Of a DNA stretch of 64,000 bases, positions 42,017 to 50,195 are shown one piece after another; position 1 is the first letter of the stretch; every line of letters starts with the position of its first letter. A model generated the notes under the pieces. The model saw only the letters and a list, made by a program, of their open reading frames with translations. It had not been told where the DNA came from and did not search any database. Source of the DNA: Bog-756 sp963725275 (GTDB taxonomy: Bacteria; Actinomycetota; Acidimicrobiia; Acidimicrobiales; RAAP-2); contig CAVRXS010000005.1 in the NCBI GenBank assembly GCA_963725275.1, positions 372,001-436,000 of the forward strand. Direction: 5' to 3'. Made by a program: the position numbers and the translations under genes.

Positions 42017-42120
42017 TCCCGGTCCCAGCGCGGAGCGCATGCTCGGAGCACGGATCGGTTCCTCAGAGGTAGCCTCGAGCGTACGTTCGACGAGGTGGCA
42101 CCGGGCCGGAGGTGATCAGC

Positions 42121-42945
42121 ATGTCGTACAGACGCTTGCTCAGAGGGTTGGCCGTAATCGCCGCGGCTCCGGTAGTGGCGATGCTGGCGTTGCCGTTGGG
42201 CGCCGGCGCTGCGCCAGGTGCACCGGGAGTCGTCACCCATCCTCCTGCGCAGATCGCCCACCCTCCCCTCCAGAGCATCAACCCTGGCCAGAACAGCAAC
42301 CCCTTGCAGAGCGTCGACGCCACCGACACCCTCAACTGGGCCGGATACGACGCCACCAGTGGTCACTACACGAGCGTGTCGGCGTCCTGGGTCCAGCCCG
42401 CGATCAAGTGCACCGGCGCGAACGAGTATGTCGCGGCGTTCTGGGTCGGCCTCGATGGGGGCAAGAGCGGAGACAACTCGGTGGAGCAGACCGGGACCGA
42501 GGCGATCTGCTTCTACGGCCTCCTCAAGATCTACGCGGCCTGGTCCGAGATGTATCCGGCGGCCCAGTCGCTCTACTCCAATACGGTCGACCCGGGAGAT
42601 CACATGAGCGCGTCGGTGACCGTGAGCGGATCGACCTACACGCTGACCATCTCCGATGCGACGAGAGGCTGGACGAAGAAGACGGTCAAGACCTCTTCAG
42701 ACAATGACGCGACGGCCGAGGTGATCGCCGAGGCCCCGGCCACCGAATCGGGTGGGACGATCACGATCCTGCCGCTCGCGAATTTCGGCAAGGTCACCTT
42801 CACCGGAGCGACGATCGACGGGTCGTCCCTGGCCGCCAGCCACCCGGAGCAGCTCACCATGGCCGACAAGAACGGCACGGTGAAAGCGCTGGCGTCTCCG
42901 ATCTCCGGCGGCAGGACGTTCAGCGTCAACTGGGAGCACAGCTGA
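42121..42945 (+). CDS. Secreted glutamic peptidase, family G1 (eqolisin-like)
   Basis: A 274-residue protein with a signal peptide (MSYRRLLRGLAVIAAAPVVAM...GAGAAPGAP, cleavage near residue 30). The mature domain matches the G1 fold: LNWAGYDATSGHYTSVSASWVQP, YVAAFWVGLDG, the catalytic Gln in EQTGTEA (Gln123), AAWSEMYP, and the catalytic Glu in AEVIAEAP (Glu204), then LPLANFGKVTFTGA. Eqolisins work at acid pH. GGAGGTGAT 8 nt before the ATG is a near-perfect ribosome site. The ISL3 element has landed against its stop codon. Confidence 0.87.
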   Translation: MSYRRLLRGLAVIAAAPVVAMLALPLGAGAAPGAPGVVTHPPAQIAHPPLQSINPGQNSNPLQSVDATDTLNWAGYDATSGHYTSVSASWVQPAIKCTGANEYVAAFWVGLDGGKSGDNSVEQTGTEAICFYGLLKIYAAWSEMYPAAQSLYSNTVDPGDHMSASVTVSGSTYTLTISDATRGWTKKTVKTSSDNDATAEVIAEAPATESGGTITILPLANFGKVTFTGATIDGSSLAASHPEQLTMADKNGTVKALASPISGGRTFSVNWEHS

Positions 42946-42951
42946 TTTTTT
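42944..42951. repeat. Left copy of 8-bp target duplication of the ISL3 element
   Basis: GATTTTTT, identical to the 8 bp at 44265-44272. The left copy begins inside the TGA stop of the G1 peptidase gene, without changing the codon. Confidence 0.9.
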
Positions 42952-44264
42952 GGCGCTTCCGGGTTCTCCGTGGGTAGCCGCGTGCCTCACGAGACGGTTG
43001 GCGGCATGATGCGGCCATGCGAGATACCGAGCTGTACCGCCAACTGCTGGGGCTCGAGTCGCCGTGGGATGTGAGCCGTGTCGAGCTGTCCGTCAAGGAG
43101 GGTCGGGTCGATGTGTGGACCGGCCATCCGAGGGGTGCTCGCTGGAGCTGTCCGGAGTGCGACCGGGAGTTGCCGACCTATGACCACGCCGAGGAGCGGG
43201 CGTGGCGACACCTCGACAGCCTCCAGTTCCTGACCTACCTCCACGCCCGACCGCCGCGGGTGAGCTGTCCTGACCATGGGGTACGCCAGGTTCGCCTGCC
43301 ATGGGCCGAGCCGATGTCACGATTCACCAACCTGTTCGAGCGCATGGCGGTCGATGTGCTGAAGGAGTGTGATGTCCTCGGTGCCAGCCGGCTGCTTCGC
43401 ACCAGCTGGGACGAGACGTGGCACCTGATGGAGCGGGCCGTGGCCAGAGGCCAGACGGTCAAGGAGTTGGCCGTTCCCGCGGTGGTGGGCGTGGATGAGA
43501 AGGCGGCCGGACGGGGCCATGACTACATCACCGTGGTGAGCGACCTCGCCCGGGGCACGGTCGAGTACCTGGCCGACGAGCGCCGGGAGTCCAGCCTGGA
43601 CGGCTATTTCGAGCGATTCAGCACCGAACAGTTGGCCGGGATCGAGGCGGTGGGCATGGACATGTGGGAGCCCTACGCCAACTCGGTGCGGTCCCACCTC
43701 GACAACGCCGACGACAAGATCGTCTTCGACAGGTACCACATCATGAAGACCGTGGTCGGTGCGGTCGACACCGTGCGCAAGCAGGAGAACCGAGCCCTTG
43801 TGGCCTCGGGCGACAAGTCCCTCACCGGGTCCAAGTATCTGTGGCTCTACTCGGCGGAGAACCTCCCCGAACGCCATCAGAGCCGCTTCGATGAGCTTCG
43901 CAGCGGCGACCTCAAGACGGGCCGGGCCTGGGCGATCAAGGAGAACCTCCGGTTCTTCTGGGACTACCAGCGCCGAGGCTGGGCCGAGAAGCACTGGAAG
44001 AGCTGGTACTTCTGGGCGACGCACTCACGGCTCGAACCGATTATCGAGGTCGCCCGCACCCTCAAGCGTCACCTTCCGGGCCTGCTCGCCTTCTTCGACC
44101 ACCGGATCACCAGTGCGGGTGCCGAGGGGCTCAACTCACGCATCCAAGCCATCCGCGTCTCCGCACGCGGCTACCGCAACCGAGACAACTTCAAGACCGC
44201 CATCTACTTCCACTGCGGCGGCCTTGACCTCTACCCTCAAACCCACTGACTTCCCGGAAGCGCC
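42952..44264 (+). mobile_element. Complete ISL3-family insertion sequence, 1313 bp
   Basis: Bounded by inverted repeats: GGCGCTTCCGGG at 42952-42963 and its exact complement at 44253-44264, with more matching inwards (GTGGGT) to give about 24 bp imperfect ends. It is flanked by an exact 8-bp duplication GATTTTTT, the usual length for ISL3. It holds one transposase gene, intact. The target is a T-run between the G1 peptidase and tRNA-Arg, matching the AT preference of the family. Confidence 0.93.
43017..44249 (+). CDS. ISL3-family DDE transposase
   Basis: A 410-residue intact transposase. N-terminal zinc-finger region with SCPECDRELPTYD and SCPDHGVR, a helix-turn-helix (MAVDVLKECDVLGASRLLRTSWDETWHLMERA), then the DDE domain: VVGVDEKAAGRG (Asp160), AVGMDMWEPY (Asp215) and SAGAEGLNSRIQAIRVSARGYRN (Glu370) with FDRYHIMK between. 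It occupies almost all of the element between the terminal repeats. Being intact with exact target duplications, the insertion is probably recent. Confidence 0.95.
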   Translation: MRDTELYRQLLGLESPWDVSRVELSVKEGRVDVWTGHPRGARWSCPECDRELPTYDHAEERAWRHLDSLQFLTYLHARPPRVSCPDHGVRQVRLPWAEPMSRFTNLFERMAVDVLKECDVLGASRLLRTSWDETWHLMERAVARGQTVKELAVPAVVGVDEKAAGRGHDYITVVSDLARGTVEYLADERRESSLDGYFERFSTEQLAGIEAVGMDMWEPYANSVRSHLDNADDKIVFDRYHIMKTVVGAVDTVRKQENRALVASGDKSLTGSKYLWLYSAENLPERHQSRFDELRSGDLKTGRAWAIKENLRFFWDYQRRGWAEKHWKSWYFWATHSRLEPIIEVARTLKRHLPGLLAFFDHRITSAGAEGLNSRIQAIRVSARGYRNRDNFKTAIYFHCGGLDLYPQTH

Positions 44265-44272
44265 GATTTTTT
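44265..44272. repeat. Right copy of 8-bp target duplication of the ISL3 element
   Basis: GATTTTTT, matching 42944-42951. It is followed by two more T and then the tRNA-Arg 3' end. Confidence 0.9.
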
Positions 44273-44275
44273 TTG

Positions 44276-44347
44276 CGCCCCCGGCAGGACTCGAACCTGC
44301 GCTTCCGGCTCCGGAGGCCGGCGCTCTATCCGCTGAGCTACGGGGGC
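44276..44347 (-). tRNA. tRNA-Arg (anticodon CCG)
   Basis: Full cloverleaf on the minus strand: acceptor GCCCCCG/CGGGGGC, D-stem GCTC/GAGC, anticodon stem CCGGC/GCCGG around CTCCGGA (anticodon CCG, reads CGG), T-arm GCAGG-TTCGAGT-CCTGC. No CCA is encoded. It lies between the ISL3 element and argS, whose product charges it. Confidence 0.93.
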
Positions 44348-44481
44348 GATCGGCGGGACGCGTCAGCGTCCCCTTGGGCAGGAGGGGTGCGCCACCGAGG
44401 TGCCAACACTAGTGCCGGCGCCCCGAGCCGAGGGCCGCCCTTCGCCGTGGTCCTCCACCGACCGCGTATCCTCGCTGCACA

Positions 44482-46123
44482 ATGTCGATGAGAGACCAAC
44501 TGGCTGAGGCCGTGTGTGCCGCCGTCGGGGTGGTGGCACGCTCGGACGGCCTCGACCTCGCCCTCGACGAGTCCTCGGTCCACCTCGAGCGCCCGGCCCG
44601 GCGTGAGCACGGTGACTGGTCGACCAATGTGGCCCTGGTGACCGCCAAACGGGCCGGCACCGATCCCCGGTCCCTCGCCTCCGCGCTGGTCGAGGTGTTC
44701 CGTTCCGACCTCCCGGCCCACGTCACCTCGGTGGAGCTGGCTGGACCCGGGTTCATCAACTTCCGGCTCGATGACGGCTGGCTCCACGACGCTCTTGGCG
44801 GGCTCCTCCTCGAGGGGGAGGAGGGCTACGCCCGCCCCGACGTCGGCCACGGCGAGACGGTCCAGGTCGAGTTCATCTCGGCCAATCCGACCGGTCCGAT
44901 CCACGTGGGCAACGGCTGGTGGGGCAGTTACGGCGACGCCCTGGCACGGGTGCTCGCCCGCACCGGGCACCGGGTGAGCCGCGAGTACTACGTCAACGAC
45001 ACCGGCGGGCAGATCCGCGCGCTCGGCGAGAGCCTGCTGGCCCGCCGCCAGGGGATCCCGGTCCCCGAGGGCGGCTACCAGGGCGAGTACCTCGCCGGGC
45101 TGGCCCGTTCCTATGACGGGCCCGACGACGTCACCGCTGCCGGCCGGTGGGCGGCCGAGCGGATCCTCGAGCACATCCGCTCGACTCTGGCCTCCATCGG
45201 CATCGTCTTCGACGAGTGGTACTCGCAGGCATCGATCGAGGAGAGCGGCGCGGTGGACGAGACCATCTCCCTCCTGGCGGAGAAGGGACTCGTCTACGAA
45301 AAGGACGGCGCCACCTGGTTCCTGGCCACCGAACTGGGTGATGTCCGCGATCGGGTGCTGCGCAAGTCGGACGGGGACGCCACCTACCTCGCCGGTGACA
45401 TCGCCTATCACCGCGACAAGTTCCTCGTCCGCGGCTTCGACCGCGTCATCGACGTCTTCGGCGCCGACCACCACGGGCAGGTGGCCAGTCTGATGGCCGG
45501 GGTCGCCGCCCTCGGGGTCGATCCGAGCCGTCTCGAGGTCAAGCTCGGCCAGATGGTCTCGTTGGTCGACGGTGCCGAAGCGGTCAAGATGGGGAAGCGC
45601 GCCGGCACCGCCATCGACCTCGACACGGTCATCGCCGACATCGGGCCCGATGCCACCCGGATCCTGAGTCTCATGAGCACGCTCGACCAGGCGGCCACCT
45701 TCGACCTCGCCACCGTGCGCGAGCAGTCCGTCGAGAACCCGGTCTTCTATGTGCAGATGGCCAGTGCCCGCATCGGGGGCGTCGGTCGGAAAGCAGCCGA
45801 ACGTGGCATCGTCCGGGCGCCCCTCGCCGACGTCGACCGTTCCCTGCTCACCCATCCGCGGGAGCTCGAGTTGATGCGTTGCCTCGAGGAGCTCCCCGAG
45901 GTGGTTGCCGACGCGGCCGTCACCCGGGCACCGACCAAGATCACCACCTGGGTCCGGCGCCTGGCCGCGGACGTTCCACGGCTTCTACCACGACTGCCCG
46001 ATCCTGTCCGACGACGTCGACCCCAGGCTCACCCAGGCCCGGCTCTGGCTCGTCGAGGGGTCCCGCATCGGGCTCGCCATCGGGCTCGGGCTGCTCGGCG
46101 TGGCCGCGCCCGAGGCGATGTGA
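44482..46123 (+). CDS. argS: Arginyl-tRNA synthetase (one frameshift)
   Basis: About 547 residues. HIGH-type motif in EFISANPTGPIHVGNGWWG; YYVNDTGGQIRALGES, DVFGADHHGQVASL and KMGKRAGTAIDLDTVI (KMSK region lacking the usual Ser) are ArgS class I features; the C-terminal anticodon-binding helix bundle starts NPVFYVQMASARI. Near 45968 one extra base breaks the frame; removing it yields AADFHGFYHDCPILS and the final residues VAAPEAM. The stop overlaps the lysA GTG (ATGTGA). First gene of a block with the same order as in M. tuberculosis. Confidence 0.92.
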
Positions 46124-47502
46124 GCGCGGAAGGGGTCGGCGGGCCCGCTCCGGCGATTCCTGTCGTGCCGGGCACGCCGACCGACCCGGTGGCTCCGCAG
46201 CTGCTTCCGATGACGGCGACGACCGACCCGGCGGGTCGGCTCTCGATCGGGGGTTGCGACCTCCTGGCCCTCGCCGAGACGCACGGCACGCCCCTGTTCG
46301 TGTACGACGAGGTCCACCTGCGCTCGATGTGCCGCGAGGCCGTCGAGGCCTGGGGGGACGGAGTCGCGTACGCGACCAAGGCTTTCCTCTGCGTGGCCAT
46401 GGCCCGCCTGGCCTACGAGGAGGGCATGTGCCTCGACGTCTCGACCGGCGGGGAGCTGCACGTCGCGCTCACCGCGGGCGTCCCGGCCGACCGGCTGGTC
46501 CTGCACGGCAACAACAAGTCGACAGAGGAGCTCGCTGCGGCTCTCGCGGTCGGGGTCGGCCGGATCGTCGTCGATTCCTTCGACGAGATCGACCGCATCG
46601 AACAACTGGTCGCCGATCCGACCCTCCCCGGCGCGGCGGTCGGCGGGGGAACCGCATCCGTCCGGCCGCCCAAGGTGCTGGCCCGGATCACCCCCGGGGT
46701 CGAGGTGCACACCCACGAGTTCGTCCGGACCGGCCAGGAGGACTCCAAGTTCGGCTTCGGGCTGTCCTCCGGAGCCGCCGGTCGTGCGGTCGCCCGGCTC
46801 GTCGAGCTGGATGCCCGCGGGATCGTCGAGTTCACGGGGATCCATGCCCACATCGGGAGCCAGGTCTTCGCGCTGGCACCCTTTGCTGCTGCCGTCGAGG
46901 TCCTCGCCGGGTTCTTCGCCCCCCTCGGACTGCCGGAGCTGGTCGTCGGCGGGGGACTCGGGGTCGCCTACGTCAACGGCGAGGAGGCGCCGCCGATGGC
47001 ACAGTGGGCCGCATCGGTGCGGGAGGCCTGCCGGGCGGCGGGCATTCCCGAGACGGTCCGGGTGACCGCCGAGCCGGGCCGGTCGATCGTGGCCGCCGCA
47101 GGGGTCACCCTCTACCGGGTGGGGACGGTCAAGGACGTCTCGGGGCACCGCACCTACGTCGCGGTCGACGGGGGCATGAGCGACAATCCCCGGCCCGTGC
47201 TCTATGGCAGCGGATACGAGGCGTTCCTGCCGCGCGAGACCCGCGCTCCGCGCCCGATGCCGGTGCGGGTGGTCGGCAAGCATTGCGAGACCGGAGACGT
47301 GGTGGTGGCCGAAGGATTCGTCCCGTCCGATCTGGCCGTAGGGGACGTGCTGTGCACCCCGGTCACCGGTGCGTACGGGCACTCGATGGCCTCCAATTAC
47401 AACAAGGTCCCCCGGCCGGCGGTGCTCTTCGTGGCTGACGGTGCGGCGCGGGTGGTGGTCCGCCGCGAGACCCTCGACGACCTGGTCCGTCTCGATCACT
47501 GA
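46120..47502 (+). CDS. lysA: Diaminopimelate decarboxylase
   Basis: A 460-residue PLP enzyme that makes L-lysine from meso-diaminopimelate. The PLP lysine is in GVAYATKAFLC; further blocks are HGNNKSTEEL, GIHAHIGSQVF, VVGGGLGVAY, EPGRSIVAAAGVTLYRVGTVK, AVDGGMSDNPRP and VVGKHCETGDVV (active-site Cys). The GTG start overlaps the argS stop. About 35 residues precede the usual start of the family, so MTATTDPAG is an alternative initiation point. Confidence 0.94.
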   Translation: MSAEGVGGPAPAIPVVPGTPTDPVAPQLLPMTATTDPAGRLSIGGCDLLALAETHGTPLFVYDEVHLRSMCREAVEAWGDGVAYATKAFLCVAMARLAYEEGMCLDVSTGGELHVALTAGVPADRLVLHGNNKSTEELAAALAVGVGRIVVDSFDEIDRIEQLVADPTLPGAAVGGGTASVRPPKVLARITPGVEVHTHEFVRTGQEDSKFGFGLSSGAAGRAVARLVELDARGIVEFTGIHAHIGSQVFALAPFAAAVEVLAGFFAPLGLPELVVGGGLGVAYVNGEEAPPMAQWAASVREACRAAGIPETVRVTAEPGRSIVAAAGVTLYRVGTVKDVSGHRTYVAVDGGMSDNPRPVLYGSGYEAFLPRETRAPRPMPVRVVGKHCETGDVVVAEGFVPSDLAVGDVLCTPVTGAYGHSMASNYNKVPRPAVLFVADGAARVVVRRETLDDLVRLDH

Positions 47503-47551
47503 CCGCTCCGCGCCGGCCGTCGCGCCGAGCGGGAGGCGATAGCGTGACCGC

Positions 47552-48856
47552 GTGACCCCGGCCCCCCCCGATCGCGTCGTGCGCATCGCGCTGCTCGGCT
47601 GCGGCAACGTCGGCGCCGCGCTGGTCGGGATCCTCTCGGACCGGGCCGACGCGCTCGCCGTGCAGTCCGGTGCCCGCTACGAGCTCGCCGGCATCGCGGT
47701 GCGCGACGCGGACACCCCACGGCCCGCACATGTCCCCCGCCATCTCCTGACCACCGATGCCGCAGCGCTGGTGGCCGATCCATCGGTCGACATGGTGGTC
47801 GAGCTTGTCGGGGGAACCCAGCCGGCCGGCGACCTGGTCAGGGCCGCTCTCGACTCGGGCCGCCCGGTGGTGACCGCCAACAAGGCGCTGCTGGCCTCTC
47901 CCGAGGGGGTGGCCCTGCGGACCCTGGCCAGGGACCGCGGCGTCGACCTGCTCTACGAGGCAGCGGTCGCCGGTGCGATCCCCCTGGTCCGGGCGCTGCG
48001 CGAGTCGCTCACCGGCGAACGCATCCACCGGGTGATGGGGATCGTGAACGGGACCACCAACTTCGTCCTCACCAAGATGGGTGAGCAGGGGGCGGACTAC
48101 GCCGACGCGCTCGCCGAAGCCCAGGCGCTCGGGTTCGCCGAACGCGACCCGACGGCGGACGTGGAGGGGTACGACGCCGCCGCAAAGGCCGCCATCCTGG
48201 CGGGCGTGGCCTTCGGGTACGACGTGGCCGTCGACGACGTGCCCCGGGAGGGGATCTCGGGGGTCCGCAGCGCCGATGTCGCGTTCGCAGAGAGCTTCGG
48301 GTACGTGGTCAAGCTGCTGGCCATCGTGGAGCGTTCGGGCGACGACGGCCTCTCGGTGCGGGTCCATCCGGCGATGGTGCCGCGCTCCCATCCACTTGCC
48401 GGCGTGCGCGACGCGTACAACGCGGTGTTCATCGAGGGGGAGGCCGCGGGTGAGTTGATGCTCTACGGCCAGGGCGCCGGTGGGCTGCCCACGGCGAGCG
48501 CCGTGGTGGGCGATCTCATCGACGCAACCAGGAACCTGCTCGCCGGCACGACCGCACCCGCGCCCGACCGGCAGCCCGCACGTCTGGTGCCCGAGGACGA
48601 TCTCGAGACCGCCTACTACCTCAGCATCGACGTAGTGGACCGCCCCGGCGTGCTCGCCGCGGTGACCCGCGTCTTCGGCGACCGGGGTGTCTCCATCCGT
48701 TCGATGGAGCAGGAAGGTGCCGCCGGCGAGGCCCGGCTGCTCTTCATCACCCACGTGGCACGCGAGGGGAACGTGCGGGCGACGCTCGCCGATCTGGGTG
48801 GGTTGGACGCCGTCGAACGGATCGGCGGGGCGATGCGGATCGTGGGCGGCCGGTGA
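47552..48856 (+). CDS. hom: Homoserine dehydrogenase
   Basis: A 434-residue enzyme of the threonine/methionine branch. RIALLGCGNVGAALVG is the NAD(P) site, VTANKALLASPEG and EAAVAGAIPLVRALRESLTGERI are catalytic, MGIVNGTTNFVLTKM and DPTADVEGYDAAAKAAILA bind substrate. A C-terminal ACT domain (YYLSIDVVDRPGVLAAVTRVFGDRGVSIRSMEQEG) gives threonine feedback control. The stop overlaps the thrC start by GTGA. Confidence 0.95.
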   Translation: MTPAPPDRVVRIALLGCGNVGAALVGILSDRADALAVQSGARYELAGIAVRDADTPRPAHVPRHLLTTDAAALVADPSVDMVVELVGGTQPAGDLVRAALDSGRPVVTANKALLASPEGVALRTLARDRGVDLLYEAAVAGAIPLVRALRESLTGERIHRVMGIVNGTTNFVLTKMGEQGADYADALAEAQALGFAERDPTADVEGYDAAAKAAILAGVAFGYDVAVDDVPREGISGVRSADVAFAESFGYVVKLLAIVERSGDDGLSVRVHPAMVPRSHPLAGVRDAYNAVFIEGEAAGELMLYGQGAGGLPTASAVVGDLIDATRNLLAGTTAPAPDRQPARLVPEDDLETAYYLSIDVVDRPGVLAAVTRVFGDRGVSIRSMEQEGAAGEARLLFITHVAREGNVRATLADLGGLDAVERIGGAMRIVGGR

Positions 48857-49923
48857 CGCCCGGAGCGCGGACCGCGCCCTGGCGGGGGGTCATCGAGGAG
48901 TACCGGGAGTTCCTGCCGGTCACCTCGTCGACCCCGGTGATCACCCTGCTCGAAGGCGGGACGCCCCTGCTCGAGGCGCCCCGGCTGTCGGCCCGGGTCG
49001 GCGCCCGCGTGCTGCTCAAGGTCGAGGGTGCCAATCCCACCGGCTCGTTCAAGGACCGCGGTATGACCGTGGCCATCTCCAAGGCCGCAGAGCAGGGAGC
49101 CAAGGCGGTCGTCTGCGCCTCGACCGGGAACACCTCGGCATCGGCTGCCGCATTCGCCGCCCGGGCCGGGTTGACCTGCGCGGTCCTGATCCCGGAGGGA
49201 CACATCGCCCTCGGCAAGTTGGCCCAAGCCCTCGTCCACGGGGCGCGGGTGCTCCAGGTGCGGGGCAACTTCGACCAGGCGCTGGCGATCGTGCGCGACC
49301 TCGGGGAGCGGGCGCCGGTCACGGTGGTCAACTCGGTCAACCCCTTCCGCATCGAGGGGCAGAAGAGTGGTGCCTTCGAGATCGTGGACCAGCTCGGGAA
49401 TGCCCCCGACGTCCACTGCATCCCGGTCGGGAACGCGGGCAACATCACCGCCTACTGGAAGGGCTACCTCGAGTTCAAGGAGGCGGGCCGGTCCACGTTG
49501 CTGCCGCGCATGCTCGGCTTCCAGGCCGCCGGGGCCGCGCCGATCGTGGCCGGCCACCCCATCGAGCACCCGGACACGGTGGCCACGGCCATCCGGATCG
49601 GCAACCCGGCCAGCTGGTACGGGGCGACGTCGGCCGCCTCCGAGTCGGGAGGCGGCATCGCCGCGGTGACCGATGAGGAGATCCTCGAGGCGTACCGCTA
49701 CCTGGCGACCGAGGAGTCGGTCTTCTGCGAGCCGGCGTCGGCCGCGTCGGTCGCCGGCCTGCTCAAGTTCGGGATCCCCGAGGGGCTCGGTGCGACAGCC
49801 ACCGTGGCGTGCGTGCTGACCGGCCACGGGCTCAAGGACCCCGACATCGCGATCAGTCAGATCTCCGTTCCCACCGTGGTCGACGCCGATCTGGCCGCCG
49901 TCCTCGACGAACTCTCGCTCTGA
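48853..49923 (+). CDS. thrC: Threonine synthase
   Basis: A 356-residue PLP enzyme turning O-phosphohomoserine into threonine. PLP lysine in EGANPTGSFKDRGMTVA; also VVCASTGNTSASAAAFAARAGL, VHCIPVGNAGNITAYWKGY and EPASAASVAGLLKFG. Coupled to hom by a 4-nt overlap. In mycobacteria thrB follows here; in this window it does not, and rho comes next after a 272-bp gap. Confidence 0.95.
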   Translation: MTPGARTAPWRGVIEEYREFLPVTSSTPVITLLEGGTPLLEAPRLSARVGARVLLKVEGANPTGSFKDRGMTVAISKAAEQGAKAVVCASTGNTSASAAAFAARAGLTCAVLIPEGHIALGKLAQALVHGARVLQVRGNFDQALAIVRDLGERAPVTVVNSVNPFRIEGQKSGAFEIVDQLGNAPDVHCIPVGNAGNITAYWKGYLEFKEAGRSTLLPRMLGFQAAGAAPIVAGHPIEHPDTVATAIRIGNPASWYGATSAASESGGGIAAVTDEEILEAYRYLATEESVFCEPASAASVAGLLKFGIPEGLGATATVACVLTGHGLKDPDIAISQISVPTVVDADLAAVLDELSL

Positions 49924-49961
49924 CTTCCCGTCGTGTCCGGGCCCTGCCGGAAGGGGGGTTG

Positions 49962-49990
49962 TTGCCGGTGCCGGGCGGCGCCTGTATGCT
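49962..49990 (+). promoter_or_regulatory. Probable promoter for rho
   Basis: TTGCCG, 17 bp, TATGCT. A start near 49997 leaves a leader of about 200 nt before the rho ATG, long enough for autogenous Rho-dependent control, as known for rho in other bacteria. The leader has no convincing ORF. Confidence 0.5.
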
Positions 49991-50195
49991 GGATTCACCT
50001 TCGCCTCCACAGTTCGCCCGTTCGGGCCTGTGGGCGGGACCTTCTGGATCGATTCTCTCGACCAGCCCGTGCCCGGCGTCGGGGGGAGTGGCTGGCGAGA
50101 GTCCATCTCGATTTCCCGCACCTCCCCACCCCTGAATCCCTGGCAGTGGGATCCAACCCACCTGCCGATGAGGACACGTTGAAACGAGGAGGCCG

